From Ornithodoros turicata (lineage: Eukaryota; Arthropoda; Arachnida; Ixodida; Argasidae), in NCBI RefSeq assembly GCF_037126465.1, contig NC_088206.1:72481687-72545686 (forward strand): a DNA stretch of 64,000 nucleotides, in the 5' to 3' direction. Shown in pieces: positions 61,844-64,000 of this stretch; position 1 is the first letter of the stretch; each line of letters begins with the position of its first letter. The position numbers were made by a program, and so were the translations under genes. Under the pieces are notes generated by a model, which was given only the letters and a program-made list of their open reading frames with translations, had not been told where the DNA came from and searched no databases.

Positions 61844-62097
61844 GGAGTATCTTCTGCGCGCGCTCACGTGACTGCAGAAAGCGATGACGCTTTTCGCATC
61901 TTCCGCCTCTGCAGGAATGTTGCTCGCGTGAATACACGGCTTGTATAACAGCTAGAGTCCAGATACGTAAAGGCCATACCACTTGACAGACGGGTGTTAA
62001 GCTCGTTCGGATTCAACTTTGTCTACTACGTATAGCGCACTGTGTTGTCTTTTCAGAACGACTCCACGAGCAAAATATACCCACTGTCCCTGAATAT

Positions 62098-62103
62098 TTT
62101 ATT
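62098..62103 (-). promoter_or_regulatory. Poly(A) signal AATAAA of the membrane-protein gene
   Basis: AATAAA on the minus strand lies about 145 bases after the stop at 62247, a normal 3' UTR spacing. T/G-rich sequence follows downstream. Confidence 0.5.
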
Positions 62104-62246
62104 ATCAATGCTGGTATAACCATTCACTTAACACAAAGCAACTATCGCAAAAGTATTCGCTAATTTATGCATTAACCCTACGGTTACACCATATAGCCAT
62201 ACTCCAGTTCCTTCATAGCTCCAAAATCTCTCTCGGGTCGCAACGC

Positions 62247-62972
62247 TCACAGAGGGCGCATATTCCTCGCCAGGGTTACCAGCGCGCAAATTGAAGCGAA
62301 GCTAGAAACCGTGAACGTCGTTGCAATGTTCATGAAATTGAGTTTTCTCACATCGCATCTCGCTTGCACACACCTAATTATCTCCCTTTCTATCCACACA
62401 GTATGAGGCTGCCTCACCACACTTCCGACCGCAGCGCCACAGCGTCTTCTAGAACCCTTCAGGTTTTTCGCTCCTCTCCCACACGGGACATCTATCGCCC
62501 TACAGCGTGGTACATCCACACAAGCTTCTTCGTGCGCCGTCATAGTGGTATAGTATTCTTGGCACACAGCGTGATCAAAGTCCCGGACCAGTGTCTTCTT
62601 CACTGCCATCAAGTGATAGGTGCTCGCTAGCACGGTGGCCGTCACGCTGACAAGCAGCAGGAAGGTGGCAGAGTTGAATAAGGTACGACTTCGCATGATT
62701 CTGCGGTGGTTAATTGAAACGTAGAGCCCGGCCAGAAACACCGTTGTCATGGAAAGCAACGTGATGGCGCCGTAAGAGAGGAAGATGTTGAGCAGCTGGT
62801 TTGCGTAGGCGGTGATGTCTCGGGGCATCCCGCCATTGACAGTGGCAAGTCCCAGAAGGCGAGTTATGAACATTTGGCTACTAATAGCGCCGTTTCCCCA
62901 TTGGAGAAGGCAGAACGGGATGAAGTACTTCATTTTCTCAAAGGATACGGTCAGTAACAGTGGTGGAGCCGT
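62247..62972 (-). CDS. Terminal exon of a multi-pass membrane protein
   Basis: The exon starts after a strong acceptor (pyrimidine tract atttccattctgcttcc, then AG at 62974-62973). The frame runs unbroken for 241 codons to TGA. It opens with a hydrophobic segment (TAPPLLLTVSFEKMKYFIPF). Clear membrane segments follow around LLNIFLSYGAITLLSMTTVF, ATFLLLVSVTATVLASTYHL and TFTVSSFASICALVTL, ending with a basic ARNMRPL tail. Between the last two lies a loop of about 90 residues with nine Cys, probably extracellular. Four hydrophobic segments with a Cys-rich last loop recall tetraspan proteins, but the tetraspanin CCG motif is absent and I do not recognise the family. The Met at 62933 is internal, not the true start. 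Part of the Cys-rich stretch (62500-62380) could be an unspliced intron. Upstream exons were not found. Confidence 0.6.
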   Translation of the reverse strand, partial: TAPPLLLTVSFEKMKYFIPFCLLQWGNGAISSQMFITRLLGLATVNGGMPRDITAYANQLLNIFLSYGAITLLSMTTVFLAGLYVSINHRRIMRSRTLFNSATFLLLVSVTATVLASTYHLMAVKKTLVRDFDHAVCQEYYTTMTAHEEACVDVPRCRAIDVPCGRGAKNLKGSRRRCGAAVGSVVRQPHTVWIEREIIRCVQARCDVRKLNFMNIATTFTVSSFASICALVTLARNMRPL

Positions 62973-63018
62973 CTGGAAGCAGAATGGAAATATACGTACA
63001 AATATATAAGCACAACAC

Positions 63019-63098
63019 GAGCCTCGTGGTGGAACTGGTCAATTCGCTCGACCGGTGATCGAGAAATGCATGGTTCAAACTCCGCCGCTCTCTGGCTC
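63019..63098 (+). mobile_element. tRNA-like sequence / SINE head
   Basis: GAGCC and GGCTC at the ends pair as an acceptor stem. CTCGA...TCGAG forms a 5-bp anticodon stem with a 7-base loop, and GGTTCAAACTCC is a good B box. The base before the would-be anticodon is C rather than T, and the A box is loose, so it is not a convincing functional tRNA. It is opposite in strand to the surrounding gene. Confidence 0.5.
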
Positions 63099-63359
63099 AG
63101 TTTTCGATGGCTGCCTCACAGCTCGTTCCGCGCATAGTGTATTGTGCTCTTTACCATGATTAACCGAATTGTGTTTTTTTGTCCCCCAGTTATGGATCTA
63201 CACGACCAGCTCGCTTGCTACCTCTCTACCTCTCGCTGTCAAACCCAAAAAGGTGACCGAGTAACATGTGAGCTCCCTCTGCATCGATCCCCCCTGCGGA
63301 TCAATGCTGTGTTGATGTCATGCAAAGGTAGGCCAACAGTCACCAATACCGGGTTTTTT

Positions 63360-63388
63360 TTGCAATTGGGCTTCTTGCCCAATTGCAA
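63360..63388. repeat. 12-bp perfect hairpin
   Basis: TTGCAATTGGGC, loop TTCTT, then the exact complement. It follows a T run. It resembles a terminator hairpin but the context is eukaryotic, so no such role is claimed. Confidence 0.6.
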
Positions 63389-63532
63389 CTCCCGTCGATC
63401 GTGACCTAATGCGTGTTCTATGGATAGCTCACCCCTTTTTCCCTGTGGAAATATCTTCTCTATTTTGCGCTACAGCACCGTAGCTTAGCCACGACGGCTT
63501 CCCAAAAAAGAAATGCGAGGAATTAGACGACT

Positions 63533-63550
63533 GACTGTTTGCAAACAGTC
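63533..63550. repeat. 18-bp perfect palindrome
   Basis: GACTGTTTGCAAACAGTC is identical to its own complement. Possible site for a dimeric DNA-binding protein, or chance. Confidence 0.5.
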
Positions 63551-64000
63551 TACGTCACAACGCCAGATGGCGCGACCCATCGTAGGTAAAAAGAAAGCCA
63601 CGTGCGTTGGCAGCCGCCGACCATACGCGTTGCTTTCATGGTTGTTTCCAGTTATGGATGCCATTGCGCGAATGGAAAACTTCATGTGCGAGGCAGATAT
63701 TACCCTGACCTGACCTCATCTCAGGAAATGCGAAAAAAAAAAACATGAAGTTACACGACGGCGACATCAACGTGCGCTTGTTTTGCCAACGATCCGCTCT
63801 TTCCCAATCACATGATATCTTGATGTGAAGTATCGCGGCCCGCGGCGGGTGGTCTATTGGAAATTGTCGCGCGATAAGGTTTGCTACTAGATAAACAAGT
63901 TTCAGAGTACCGCAAACCGCTTGGCTTGACTTGGCTTAGCTTCGCCTGACCAGGCGAACGCCGCAATTTCCCTTCCACGCCAATTGGGCCCGCTGTGTTG

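Larger units (their letters stand above)
59857..62090. other. No gene recognised
   Basis: Contains an 11-bp tandem repeat at 60537-60598, poly(T) at 60823-60839 and the inverted pair at 61801-61843. No exon is supported. Confidence 0.5.
62973..64000. other. Probable upstream intron, no exon recognised
   Basis: If the membrane-protein gene is real, this is its last intron or upstream part. It holds a tRNA-like sequence (63019-63098), a hairpin (63360-63388) and a short palindrome (63533-63550). Reading frames here lack domain signals. Confidence 0.4.

Noticed and set aside
63019..63098. Functional tRNA gene
   Set aside because: Stems pair, but the A box and the base before the anticodon are wrong, and similar tRNA-like heads here belong to SINEs.
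63360..63388. Rho-independent-type terminator
   Set aside because: The organism is eukaryotic and the T run precedes rather than follows the hairpin.

Overview
This window is eukaryotic nuclear DNA: gene-poor, AT-moderate and crowded with repeats. There are no bacterial-type operons, rRNAs or CRISPR arrays, and almost every long reading frame is explained by simple repeats, palindromes or transposon remnants. The many tRNA-derived SINEs, palindromic MITEs, mariner and hAT relics, and a Helitron-type endonuclease relic point to an arthropod. The wording of the SINE body reminds me of tick genomes, but that is recollection and was not checked.

The only convincing host gene is at the right end, on the minus strand: a terminal exon (62972 down to 62247) of a multi-pass membrane protein. 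It has a clean splice acceptor, a stop codon and an AATAAA signal about 145 bases past the stop. Its upstream exons were not found and probably lie beyond the window. A second, weak candidate terminal exon lies at 55144-55008 (minus).

Layout. 1-11 kb: mostly anonymous sequence, with a TIR element (2616-2883), a 12-bp minisatellite (3329), an inverted pair of Penelope-like terminal sequences (6438-6660), a hAT MITE with a perfect 8-bp target duplication (7481-7949) and another TIR element (9177-9703). 11-19 kb: a SINE split by a TTAA-flanked element that itself holds a tail-only insertion, more SINEs, a MITE and a near-perfect palindrome. 19-25 kb: three long fold-back elements and a (GT)/GTAACT-rich relic. 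25.5-26.4 kb: one compound microsatellite with about 780 bp of uninterrupted GT. 26.7-39 kb: LINE ends, a LINE interrupted by a hAT element, SINEs and a broken endonuclease/exonuclease/phosphatase (EEP) domain. 39-43 kb: a second hAT copy, three fold-backs, a SINE and a CpG-rich stretch. 45-50 kb: a mariner transposase pseudogene, a third hAT-like element and a tandemly duplicated SINE. 50-60 kb: a SINE, a GTAATG-rich element, an inverted second copy of a ~500-bp repeat and a LINE 3' end split by a TA-flanked MITE.

The elements do not form a pathway. The logic here is nested insertion: fold-back in SINE, TTAA element in SINE, hAT in LINE, MITE in LINE. This gives relative ages. The least explained patterns are the 12-mer GTCGTCTGCTAC that recurs singly, in tandem and as inverted pairs; fold-back elements with extended or chimeric arms; and retroposon-like 3' ends that finish in a poly(C) run.
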